Below, one piece after another: positions 1 through 5,553 of a stretch of DNA of 5,930 nt (position 1 is the first letter of the stretch; every line of letters begins with the position of its first letter). Origin of the DNA: Sphingomonadales bacterium UBA6171 (GTDB lineage: Bacteria; Pseudomonadota; Alphaproteobacteria; Sphingomonadales; Sphingomonadaceae); the NCBI GenBank assembly GCA_002422985.1, contig DITZ01000091.1, forward strand, positions 1-5,930, written 5' to 3'. The notes beneath the pieces were generated by a model. The model made no database searches. It was not told the DNA's origin and worked only from the letters and a program-made list of their open reading frames with translations. A program made the position numbers and the translations under genes.

Positions 1-347
1 TAGAGGCCGCGGAACATGTGGATATAGACGGCCAGGAAGAACATGGACGCGCCGTTGGCGTGCACATAGCGAATCAGCCAGCCGTAATTGACGTCGCGCA
101 TGATGGCTTCAACCGAGCCAAAGGCCAGGCTGGCGCTGGCGACATAATGCATCGCCAGAACGATGCCGGTGACGATCTGGACCGCCAGGCAGAAGGTGAG
201 GATGCCGCCGAAGGTGTACCAGATGTTCAGGTTACGCGGCGTCGGGAAGGTGCTCATCGTGTCGTGCATCAGACGCGGCAGCGGCAGACGCGAATCGATC
301 CACTTCTCGATTCCGGATTTGGGATTGTAGGTCGAAGGGCCAGACAT
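1..347 (-). CDS. petB: Cytochrome b of the bc1 complex, N-terminal part (runs off the left edge)
   Basis: This is the first 115 residues of cytochrome b, the di-heme quinol-oxidising subunit of the inner-membrane cytochrome bc1 complex. The start is ATG at 347, behind a good ribosome site (GAGGAG, 360-355, 7-base spacer). An amphipathic leader (about residues 1-40, including the FPTPRNLN stretch) is followed by a first membrane helix at roughly 43-68 and the beginning of helix B at about 88-110. Helix B carries two histidines, H96 in YVHANGAS and H110 in YIHMFRGL. By homology with characterised cytochromes b these are ligands of hemes bL and bH; their partners would lie on helix D, outside the window. 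It lies just downstream of petA with only 11 bases between them, so the two are surely co-transcribed. Cytochrome c1 (petC) would be expected next but is not visible. The gene is cut by the window, not broken. Confidence 0.97.
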   Translation of the reverse strand, partial: MSGPSTYNPKSGIEKWIDSRLPLPRLMHDTMSTFPTPRNLNIWYTFGGILTFCLAVQIVTGIVLAMHYVASASLAFGSVEAIMRDVNYGWLIRYVHANGASMFFLAVYIHMFRGL

Positions 348-354
348 TTTTATT

Positions 355-360
355 CTCCTC
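355..360 (-). promoter_or_regulatory. Ribosome binding site of petB, overlapping the petA stop codon
   Basis: On the minus strand GAGGAG lies 7 bases upstream of the petB ATG. Its first two bases are part of the petA TGA stop codon (361-359), so ribosomes finishing petA end on the petB initiation site. This arrangement suggests coupled translation of the two bc1 subunits. Confidence 0.75.
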
Positions 361-928
361 AACCGACCTTGATACGGGTGTCAGACATGAACGTGTAAGC
401 CGGCACGGGAAGATTGGTCGGCGCCGGGCCTTTGCGGATGCGGCCCGCCGTATCGTAGGCCGAACCGTGGCAATGGCAGAGCCAGCCGCCATATTCGCCC
501 TGCGGCTGCTGCGGCGTCGAAACGGCGGGGGTGCAGCCCAGATGGGTGCAGACGCCGATCAGCACCAGCCATTCCGGCTTGATGGCGCGGCTGGCGTCGG
601 TGGCGGGGGCGTTGTCCGGCAGGGCGGCGTTGCGCGCCAGGGGATCGGGCAGCGAATTCACGTCCACCGCCTTGGCCGCTTCGATTTCGGCCGGGGTGCG
701 GCGGCGCACGAACAGCGGCAGGCCGCGATGCTTGAAGACGATCTGCTGGCCGGGCTGGATCGAGGCGATGTCGATCTCCGACGTGCCCAGCGCCAGCGCC
801 GCGGCCGACGGGTTCATCTGATCGATCAGCGGCCATGCCACTGCGGCGACGCCGACAGCGCCCATCGCGCCCGACGCCACATAGAGAAAATCGCGTCGCG
901 TGCCCGCGTCACCTGTCGTACCTGCCAC
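359..928 (-). CDS. petA: Ubiquinol-cytochrome c reductase iron-sulfur subunit (Rieske protein)
   Basis: This 189-residue protein is the Rieske [2Fe-2S] subunit of the bc1 complex. It passes electrons from quinol to cytochrome c1 on the periplasmic side of the inner membrane. A twin-arginine leader (RRDFLY at 11-16) runs into one hydrophobic helix (about 17-35), the usual uncleaved Tat anchor. Cluster box I is CTHLGC (127-132) and box II is CHCHGS (151-156). By family rules C127, H129, C151 and H154 bind the cluster, and C132-C153 form the disulfide. Length is normal for proteobacterial Rieske proteins. The reading frame stays open far upstream to 1525, but that stretch is antisense to trmL and has no Rieske character. 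I chose GTG at 928 because AAGGG sits 8 bases upstream; the GTG at 937 is an alternative adding three residues. No ATG exists between these and the Tat motif. Confidence 0.95.
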   Translation of the reverse strand: MAGTTGDAGTRRDFLYVASGAMGAVGVAAVAWPLIDQMNPSAAALALGTSEIDIASIQPGQQIVFKHRGLPLFVRRRTPAEIEAAKAVDVNSLPDPLARNAALPDNAPATDASRAIKPEWLVLIGVCTHLGCTPAVSTPQQPQGEYGGWLCHCHGSAYDTAGRIRKGPAPTNLPVPAYTFMSDTRIKVG

Positions 929-1088
929 TGGCTTCACCCTTGAAAAACTTTGGCGGAAGAAAACGCCGAACTCTTGCCACAAACAAGCATGGATACGGTA
1001 CTGACGGGGTGACGCGGCCTGAGCCCCAAACTTCCCCCCGGTTGCTTGTTCGTTGGGCCGTAAAATAGAGAGTCGATTTTCGAGGGTC

Positions 1089-1129
1089 TTGCGGCACGAT
1101 GACGCAGAAAATGCCTTGTTCTGCCGCGA
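1089..1129 (+). repeat. Overlapping inverted repeats in the trmL leader
   Basis: Two inverted repeats share their right arms. The outer one pairs GCGGCA (1091-1096) with TGCCGC (1122-1127) and extends to 8 bp with a T-G wobble (1090/1128) and a T-A pair (1089/1129). The inner one pairs GCAGAA (1104-1109) with TTCTGC (1119-1124) across a 9-base loop. Because the right arms overlap at 1122-1124, the two hairpins exclude each other in RNA. This could be a leader structure or an operator, or it could be chance in GC-rich DNA. There is no T-run, so it is not a classical terminator. Confidence 0.35.
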
Positions 1130-1152
1130 CTTACGCCCGCGGTGAGCCGAAA

Positions 1153-1160
1153 AAGGAGGT
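1153..1160 (+). promoter_or_regulatory. Strong ribosome binding site that sets the trmL start
   Basis: AAGGAGGT is a near-perfect Shine-Dalgarno sequence and lies 5 bases before GTG at 1166. It decides the start: the longer in-frame GTG at 1142 would place this site inside the coding region and has no comparable site of its own. Confidence 0.85.
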
Positions 1161-1165
1161 TTGCG

Positions 1166-1657
1166 GTGCGTCTGGCCCTTTATGAGCCCGATATCCCCCA
1201 AAATGCCGGTGCCCTGATCCGGCTGGGGGCCTGCCTGGGGGTGGGGATCGACCTGATCGAGCCCTGTGGATTTCTTCTGTCCGACCGGGGGCTGAAACGG
1301 GCCGGGATGGATTATCTCAAAAACGCGGACATTCGCCGTCATGCATCCTGGGCACGGTTTCAGGAAAGCCTGGGACCAGCGGTTGCCCCGGACCGCGAAT
1401 GCGGGCCAAGCAGACTGATCTTGCTGACCACGCGGGGAGACATGACCTATACCGACTTCGTCTTTGCGCCCGGCGATTCGCTGATGGTGGGGCGGGAGAG
1501 CGTTGGCGTGCCCGACGCCGTCCATGCCCGGGCTGACGCACGTGTGACGATTCCGCTGCTTTCAGGCTTGCGGTCCTTGAATGTGGCGCAGGCGGCCGCG
1601 ATGGTATTGGGGGAAGCGTTGCGCCAGACCGGCCTCTTCCCCAACAGGAGCGACTAG
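1166..1657 (+). CDS. trmL: tRNA (cytidine(34)-2'-O)-methyltransferase, TrmL family (SPOUT)
   Basis: This 163-residue protein belongs to the small, single-domain SPOUT methyltransferases of the TrmL/YibK type. Characterised members methylate the ribose 2'-O of the wobble base (position 34) of certain leucine tRNAs using S-adenosylmethionine, in the cytoplasm. The three SpoU-type motifs are present. Motif 1 is the N-terminal IPQNAGALIRL (10-20, with N13 and R19). Motif 2 is GRESVGVP (109-116, E111). Motif 3 is LRSLNVAQAAAMVL (135-148, S137 and N139), which forms the trefoil knot that holds the cofactor. Length is typical, and no RNA-binding extension is present. The start is GTG at 1166 behind a strong ribosome site. 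It is divergent from petA and directly followed, with no spacer, by the TerC-like gene, so the two are probably one transcript. Exact tRNA targets cannot be read from sequence. Confidence 0.93.
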   Translation: MRLALYEPDIPQNAGALIRLGACLGVGIDLIEPCGFLLSDRGLKRAGMDYLKNADIRRHASWARFQESLGPAVAPDRECGPSRLILLTTRGDMTYTDFVFAPGDSLMVGRESVGVPDAVHARADARVTIPLLSGLRSLNVAQAAAMVLGEALRQTGLFPNRSD

Positions 1658-2260
1658 GTGGAACTGACACTATTCCAGGAGGGCGGTCTTTGGGCGCTCG
1701 GCCAGGTGCTGATGATCGACATCGTGCTGGCGGGCGACAATGCCGTGGTGATCGGCCTGGCCGCCGCCCGCGTGCCGCTGGAGATGCGCAAGAAGGTCAT
1801 CCTCTGGGGCCTGATCGCCGCGGTTATTCTGCGCATTGGCATGGCGGCCGTCGCCGTCCAGCTGCTGGCCATCATCGGGTTGATGCTGGCGGGTGGCATC
1901 TTGCTGCTTTGGGTGTGCTGGCGCATGTGGCGCGACCTGGCCGGCGACAAGCATCACATCGCTCCTGAAATCGAAACCGGCGCCTCGGTCAAGCGCGCCA
2001 TTACCCAGATTCTCATCGCCGACGTGTCCATGTCGCTGGACAATGTGCTGGCGGTGGCCGGCGCGGCGCGCGACCATCTCGACGTGCTGATCATCGGCCT
2101 GTTGATGTCGGTGGCGCTGATGGGGGCTGCGGCGGGTTACATCGCCAAGCTTTTGGAACGCTATCGCTGGATCGCCTATATCGGCCTGGCGATCGTGGTC
2201 TATGTCGCGCTGTCCATGATCTGGCATGGCTATGAAGAGGTCGCCCGGGCACTGATCTAG
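1658..2260 (+). CDS. TerC/YjbE-family integral membrane protein, possible metal (manganese) exporter
   Basis: This 200-residue, very hydrophobic protein has about six to seven predicted membrane helices and belongs to the TerC superfamily, closest in length and motifs to the YjbE subgroup. Two related halves are visible: the first carries DIVLAGDNAVVIG (21-33, D21, D27, N28) and the second ADVSMSLDNVLAV (121-133, D122, D128, N129). Such paired intramembrane acidic motifs are the family hallmark and probably form the ion site. A charged loop (about 92-113, with HH at 99-100) separates the halves. Studied relatives (Alx, MeeF, MeeY) are linked to manganese export; applying that here is inference. 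The start GTG at 1658 follows the trmL TAG immediately, and AGGAG (1646-1650) inside the end of trmL serves as ribosome site, so translation is probably coupled. An ATG alternative before the first motif (M19) would delete the first helix and is rejected. Confidence 0.88.
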   Translation: MELTLFQEGGLWALGQVLMIDIVLAGDNAVVIGLAAARVPLEMRKKVILWGLIAAVILRIGMAAVAVQLLAIIGLMLAGGILLLWVCWRMWRDLAGDKHHIAPEIETGASVKRAITQILIADVSMSLDNVLAVAGAARDHLDVLIIGLLMSVALMGAAAGYIAKLLERYRWIAYIGLAIVVYVALSMIWHGYEEVARALI

Positions 2261-2271
2261 GTCAGTGCCCG
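2246..2271. terminator. Hairpin at the convergent junction, possible bidirectional terminator
   Basis: CGGGCACTGA (2246-2255) pairs perfectly with TCAGTGCCCG (2262-2271) across a 6-base loop, giving a 10-bp GC-rich stem. The TAG stop of the TerC-like gene lies in the loop, and the structure is centred in the approach to the convergent phosphatase gene, whose stop is at 2284. Position fits a terminator serving both strands. There is no T-run on either side, so it is not a canonical intrinsic terminator. It may instead protect the 3' ends of the messages or work with Rho. Confidence 0.5.
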
Positions 2272-2283
2272 CAGCAACGGCGC

Positions 2284-3129
2284 TTACGTTAGCTTCAGCA
2301 GCAGCGCGGTAGCATCGTCGGACTTCTTGAACCGCGCAAAGGTGTCGCCGCCGGGATCGCTCGCCTCGATGGCGCGCAGTTCCTCGCCCAGGGTCTTGAG
2401 GCCTTTGGACTGGGCCGCTGCTAGCAGGCTGTCGGCGCTGTAGGCGCCATAATCGCTGGCCAGCGCCAGGAAACCGTCCGACGCCAGCAGCAGCACGGCG
2501 CCGGGGCCAAGCCGGATCACCCGGCGCGAGACATGCGAGGCCGCCTTCACCTCCGGGCTGAACAGCCAATAACTGCCACGGTTGATACGATTGCGGGCGG
2601 CACGCAGGCTGCCGATGAATTCGGGGCGGCTGAGGCCGGAAGCGGGCGACAGATTTTTCGCCTTCCCGATCTCTTTGGCCCGCATCGCCTCGGCGGCGCG
2701 CTTGTCGAAGGTCTCACCCACCACCGTCACCGCCGCATCTCCCTGCTGCAGCAGCGCGGCACAGTCGCCATACCATAGGAGTTCGACACCTTCCTCACCC
2801 GGCACCGCCAGCATCATGCTGGCGCAGGGCGTCTGCCACACCTCCTGCGGCGGCATGCGGCGCAGGGCTTCAAAACTTTTCTGCGTATCGGCCAGCGCCC
2901 CGCGCAGCGCCTTGCGCGCGCCGTCGCCACCCTGCAAATGCGCCAGCAGCCGGCGCGCCCCGAACTGGGCGATCCAGGCCGCATCGCTGGGACCGGGCAT
3001 CAAGCCATCGCCCAGCGGCGTGGCGCCATCCAGCACCACGGCGGCATTCGCATCATGCCCGAAGGCGTCTTCATTGGGTTTGGCAGGGTCGCCCGGCAGG
3101 CAAAGCGTGTCCAGAAGCTCAAGCGCCAT
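2284..3129 (-). CDS. PP2C-like (PPM-family) protein phosphatase domain protein
   Basis: This 281-residue protein consists of one divergent PP2C/PPM domain, the metal-dependent serine/threonine phosphatase fold. Recognisable motifs in order are PNEDAF (18-23, D21), VVLDGATPLGD (31-41, D34), WYGDCAALL (119-127), LLLASDGFLAL (213-223, D218) and KSDDATALLL (269-278, D271/D272). These match the acidic metal-binding positions of the family (NED, DG, SDG, DNxT), so catalysis looks possible. The usual DGHGG loop is replaced by DGATPLG. No signal peptide, membrane helix, kinase or sensor domain is fused. It is the last gene of the minus-strand operon and overlaps the end of cca by 11 bases. I chose ATG at 3129; the TTG at 3132 is one codon upstream and nearer the GAGGG ribosome site, so a one-residue extension is possible. 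Substrate is unknown. Family assignment rests on motifs alone. Confidence 0.78.
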   Translation of the reverse strand: MALELLDTLCLPGDPAKPNEDAFGHDANAAVVLDGATPLGDGLMPGPSDAAWIAQFGARRLLAHLQGGDGARKALRGALADTQKSFEALRRMPPQEVWQTPCASMMLAVPGEEGVELLWYGDCAALLQQGDAAVTVVGETFDKRAAEAMRAKEIGKAKNLSPASGLSRPEFIGSLRAARNRINRGSYWLFSPEVKAASHVSRRVIRLGPGAVLLLASDGFLALASDYGAYSADSLLAAAQSKGLKTLGEELRAIEASDPGGDTFARFKKSDDATALLLKLT

Positions 3130-4339
3130 CAATTGCGGCCCTCAGCTGATCGCGCAGCGCCCCTTCATCCGCGGCAAAATCGCCGCCCACCCACCAGTCT
3201 TCGACCTTGGCCAGCACACGCCCGACCTCCGGTCCTTCCGGCACGCCGGCCTGAATCACATCCAAACCGCTCAAGGGGAAACGCGGCCGCTGCCAGTTTT
3301 CGGCCATGGTCAGCAACATGCGCCACTGGATGGCATTGGCGCTGCGCGGCGTCGCGGCCCAGGCCAGCCAGACCTTGTCGCGGAAACGCGACACGCCGAT
3401 GCGGTAGAGCAGCCGCCGCGCATCCCGGGCCGACAGCTGCGCGGCGATGTGCTCGCCGCTCAGCGCCTGTTCCAGCCGCAGACGGTCCGCATTGGAAAGT
3501 TTGAGCGCGTCGGCGACGGCATGGGCGGCATCCCCGCCTTCGGTCAGCAAAGCCGCCAGCCGCAGCACGCCGTCGCGCGGCGCGAAATTGTCGGCGTCGA
3601 TCTCCACCAGCCGTTCCAGCCGCTGCAGATGCAGCGCACCGGGGAGCAGTTCGGGAAGAATGCCGGTCGCCGCCATCACCCGCAGCACCAGCGTGGGATT
3701 TCCCGCTTCCAGCAGGCGCAGCAATTCCTTTGCGATGCGCTCCGCCGACAGGGTCTTCAACTTGTCCTTGGCTTCGGCGGCCGCGCGCAGCCCTTGCGCA
3801 TCCACGTCGCCCTTGCCGTACCAGGCATGGAAACGAAACAGCCGCAAGACGCGCAGATAGTCTTCTGCGATGCGCGCATGGGCATCGCCCATGAACCGCA
3901 CCCTGCCGGCGATCAGGTCTTCGACCCCGGTGGCATAGTCGAAAATCTCACCGCTCGCCGACGCATAGAGCGCATTGATGGTGAAGTCGCGCCGCGCCGC
4001 ATCTTCCGCCCAGTCGTCGGTGAAGGCGATCACGGCATGGCGGCCGTCGGTCTCGACGTCGCGGCGCAGGGAGGTGATCTCGAATGCCTGGCTCCCGACA
4101 ATGGCGGTGACGGTGCCGTGATCCATCCCGGTTTCGACCACCTTGATGTTCTTGGCCACCAGCCGCGCCAGCACTTCGCTGGGCGGCATCGGCACCGCGA
4201 TGTCGATATCGGCCACGCCCGTTCCCAGCAGCGCGTTGCGCACGGCTCCGCCGACAAAGCGCGCTTCGCCCAGCGCGGCCATGACGGCGACTGTTTCCGG
4301 CGCGGTCATCCAGGGATGCTGGACAGGATCAATTCTCAT
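3119..4339 (-). CDS. cca: CCA tRNA nucleotidyltransferase (class II, PcnB-like)
   Basis: This 406-residue enzyme adds or repairs the 3' CCA end of tRNAs from CTP and ATP without a nucleic acid template, in the cytoplasm. The nucleotidyltransferase head shows motif A as FVGGAVRN (28-35) followed by ADIDIAV (43-49), where D44 and D46 are the metal-binding carboxylates. HGTVTAIV (74-81) and the segment EITSLRRDVETDGRHA (87-102) follow. RRDFTINAL is at 116-124. The EDxxR nucleotide-selecting motif is EDYLR (159-163), within a run leading to LRLFRF (165-170). The rest is the helical neck, body and tail, which is poorly conserved. There is no HD domain. Motif A ends in N rather than the more common D (GGxVRD), a variant I believe is frequent in alphaproteobacterial members. 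The ATG start overlaps the Nudix stop by 4 bases (ATGA), so the genes are translationally coupled. An A-adding-only specificity cannot be ruled out by eye. Confidence 0.93.
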   Translation of the reverse strand: MRIDPVQHPWMTAPETVAVMAALGEARFVGGAVRNALLGTGVADIDIAVPMPPSEVLARLVAKNIKVVETGMDHGTVTAIVGSQAFEITSLRRDVETDGRHAVIAFTDDWAEDAARRDFTINALYASASGEIFDYATGVEDLIAGRVRFMGDAHARIAEDYLRVLRLFRFHAWYGKGDVDAQGLRAAAEAKDKLKTLSAERIAKELLRLLEAGNPTLVLRVMAATGILPELLPGALHLQRLERLVEIDADNFAPRDGVLRLAALLTEGGDAAHAVADALKLSNADRLRLEQALSGEHIAAQLSARDARRLLYRIGVSRFRDKVWLAWAATPRSANAIQWRMLLTMAENWQRPRFPLSGLDVIQAGVPEGPEVGRVLAKVEDWWVGGDFAADEGALRDQLRAAIDGA

Positions 4340-4935
4340 GATTCACTTATACCATCTAACCGCTGGGCCAGATTGACGATGATCGCCGCCGTGGCGCCCC
4401 AGATCTCATGCTCTTTATAAGTGAAGGCGTAAAAGCGGCGTTGCCGTCCCGCGATATCGCGTAGCTCCCGCCGCCGGTTGGCCGGGTCCCGCAGGAAGGC
4501 CAGCGGCACCTCGAAAATCTGCGCCACCTCGCGCGGATCGGGCACCAGCGCAAAGCCTTCGGCCAGCACGCCCACCACCGGATGGATGTCAAAGCCCGTG
4601 CCGGTCAGATAGCGGTCGAGATAGCCCGCCACCGTGACATAGGCGGGGGCAATGCCGGTTTCTTCAAAGGTCTCGCGCAACGCGGTTTCGACCGGGGACA
4701 GATCGCCCGGCTCGCTGCGTCCGCCGGGGAAGCTGACCTGGCCGCTGTGCCGCGCCAGAGTGTCGGTGCGGCGGGTGAAAAGCACCATCGGCTCCCGGCG
4801 CATCAGAATGGGCAGCAGCACCGAGGCCTTTGCCGCGCCGAAACCGCTCGCGCGCTCCGCCGGAGGGTCGTAATCGTCATGCCCGGCAAGGGCCGGCGGC
4901 TGAGGGTGCAAAACCGTGCGCAAATGTTCCAGCAT
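4336..4935 (-). CDS. Nudix hydrolase, CoA pyrophosphatase type
   Basis: This 199-residue Nudix protein resembles the CoA pyrophosphatase subgroup (NudL/YeaB-like), which cleaves coenzyme A or its derivatives to 3'-phosphoadenosine 5'-phosphate and 4'-phosphopantetheine. The subgroup signature upstream of the Nudix box is clear: LFTRRTDTLARHSGQVSFPGG (52-72, with H63 and FPGG). The Nudix helix is TALRETFEETGI (84-95), in which E88, E91 and E92 are the expected metal ligands. Towards the C terminus, FYAFTYKEHEIWGATAAI (168-185) is also typical of this group. An upstream GTG at 4974 keeps the frame open but would add 13 residues inside the DUF1285 gene. I chose ATG at 4935, whose A is the last base of the DUF1285 TGA stop (TGATG); GTG at 4938 is a close alternative. 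The neighbours are tRNA end maturation (cca) and DUF1285. Substrate preference is inferred from the signature only. Confidence 0.9.
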   Translation of the reverse strand: MLEHLRTVLHPQPPALAGHDDYDPPAERASGFGAAKASVLLPILMRREPMVLFTRRTDTLARHSGQVSFPGGRSEPGDLSPVETALRETFEETGIAPAYVTVAGYLDRYLTGTGFDIHPVVGVLAEGFALVPDPREVAQIFEVPLAFLRDPANRRRELRDIAGRQRRFYAFTYKEHEIWGATAAIIVNLAQRLDGISES

Positions 4936-5447
4936 CACGCCGGACCAAGCGCGAAGAAGTGCCCGCCGCTCCACACCCCCAGCGCCGGGCCACAGGGCAC
5001 GGCCATGTCGGCCAGCCGGTACCAGACATTGCGCGCGATCCTGGCTTCCAGCCCGCGCCGGACATGGAGATAGGGAATGCCGCCGGTAACGCGCAGCCCA
5101 TGGCCCGGCTCCAGCACGACCCTGTCACCGACATTGGTGGTGAAGGTAAGGTCCTGGCTCTCGCCCTCGCCCACAGCGTCCACCGCCACCGCCAGAAAAG
5201 GCACATCCTCCACCACGATCGACAGTTTTTCCGCCGGCGTGACCAGCACATAGCCGTCTTCGTCCTTGCGCAAGAGACCGGCGAACAGGCGCACCAGTTC
5301 GGGACGCGCAATCCGCGCGCCTTGATGGAACCAGGTGCCGTCAGCGGCGATCCGCATGGCGCTGTCGCCGCAACTTTGCGGGTTCCAGCGCTCCACCGGC
5401 GGCAGCGGGATGCCTGCAAGAGGCGCGGTGAAATCGGCTGCCGTCAT
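4935..5447 (-). CDS. DUF1285 family protein of unknown function
   Basis: This 170-residue protein is a conserved proteobacterial family of unknown function (DUF1285). I recognise it by the run GDSAMRIAADGTWFHQG (27-43), followed by LVRLFAGLLRKDEDGYVLVT (51-70), PAEKLSIVVEDVPF (71-84) and a C-terminal segment rich in beta-strand residues (about 98-130). It looks like a soluble, mostly beta protein with no signal peptide, membrane helix or obvious catalytic motif. It is the first gene of the minus-strand operon and overlaps the Nudix start by one base. ATG at 5447 is the only in-frame ATG upstream of the conserved region, but there is no clear ribosome site ahead of it. A TTG at 5507 would extend the protein by 20 residues into the dyad region and is less likely. 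The message may be nearly leaderless. Confidence 0.85.
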   Translation of the reverse strand: MTAADFTAPLAGIPLPPVERWNPQSCGDSAMRIAADGTWFHQGARIARPELVRLFAGLLRKDEDGYVLVTPAEKLSIVVEDVPFLAVAVDAVGEGESQDLTFTTNVGDRVVLEPGHGLRVTGGIPYLHVRRGLEARIARNVWYRLADMAVPCGPALGVWSGGHFFALGPA

Positions 5448-5494
5448 GACGCCATAATTTGCGGTTTTCTGCGGGGTATTAAGGGTATCGCGGG

Positions 5495-5523
5495 GTTGCA
5501 CCGCCAAGCCTCAACGGTGCAAC
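5495..5523. promoter_or_regulatory. Perfect 9-bp dyad in the DUF1285/MoxR divergent gap, possible operator
   Basis: GTTGCACCG (5495-5503) and CGGTGCAAC (5515-5523) are exact reverse complements separated by 11 bases. The dyad sits mid-gap between two divergent genes (106 bases in all), 31 bases before the MoxR start and about 48 bases before the DUF1285 start. That position and symmetry suit a dimeric regulator binding site for both promoters. A hairpin in the MoxR leader RNA is the other reading. No convincing -35/-10 pairs could be fixed on either strand. No regulator gene is adjacent. Confidence 0.45.
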
Positions 5524-5553
5524 ATAACATCCATCCCAGCAAGCCAGGACCAT

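Larger units (their letters stand above)
929..1165. other. Divergent intergenic region between petA and trmL
   Basis: These 237 bases separate two divergently transcribed genes, so they should contain the promoters of both petA (minus) and trmL (plus). I could not assign a convincing -35/-10 pair for either; TAAAAT at 1061-1066 is the most -10-like hexamer on the plus strand but lacks a well-spaced -35 box. The trmL-proximal half contains overlapping inverted repeats (listed separately). Small open frames here look like chance readings with no ribosome site or recognisable product. Confidence 0.6.

Noticed and set aside
950..975. Imperfect inverted repeat (TTTGGCG and CGCCGAA) just upstream of the petA ribosome site.
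   Set aside because: On the petA strand the stem is broken by a C-A mismatch, leaving only four GC pairs. This is weak and likely chance.
1042..1066. Possible trmL promoter formed by TTGCTT (1042-1047) and TAAAAT (1061-1066).
   Set aside because: The spacer is only 13 bases, too short for a standard housekeeping promoter, so I did not annotate it.
359..1525. A 388-residue open frame that looks like a Rieske protein with a long N-terminal extension.
   Set aside because: The extra part lies antisense to trmL and the divergent gap, has no recognisable domain, and precedes the Tat signal, which must be N-terminal. The frame is open only because of base composition.
1670..2569. A 299-residue minus-strand open frame opposite the TerC-like gene.
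   Set aside because: It mirrors a clear membrane-protein gene, crosses the convergent junction and hairpin, and gives an Arg/His/Gln-rich product with no recognisable motif.
2582..4420. A 612-residue plus-strand open frame across the phosphatase, cca and Nudix region.
   Set aside because: It is antisense to three well-supported genes. Its translation is low-complexity (rich in Arg, Gln, His, Pro, Ala) with no domain, and it has no ribosome site. It is a typical shadow in GC-rich DNA.
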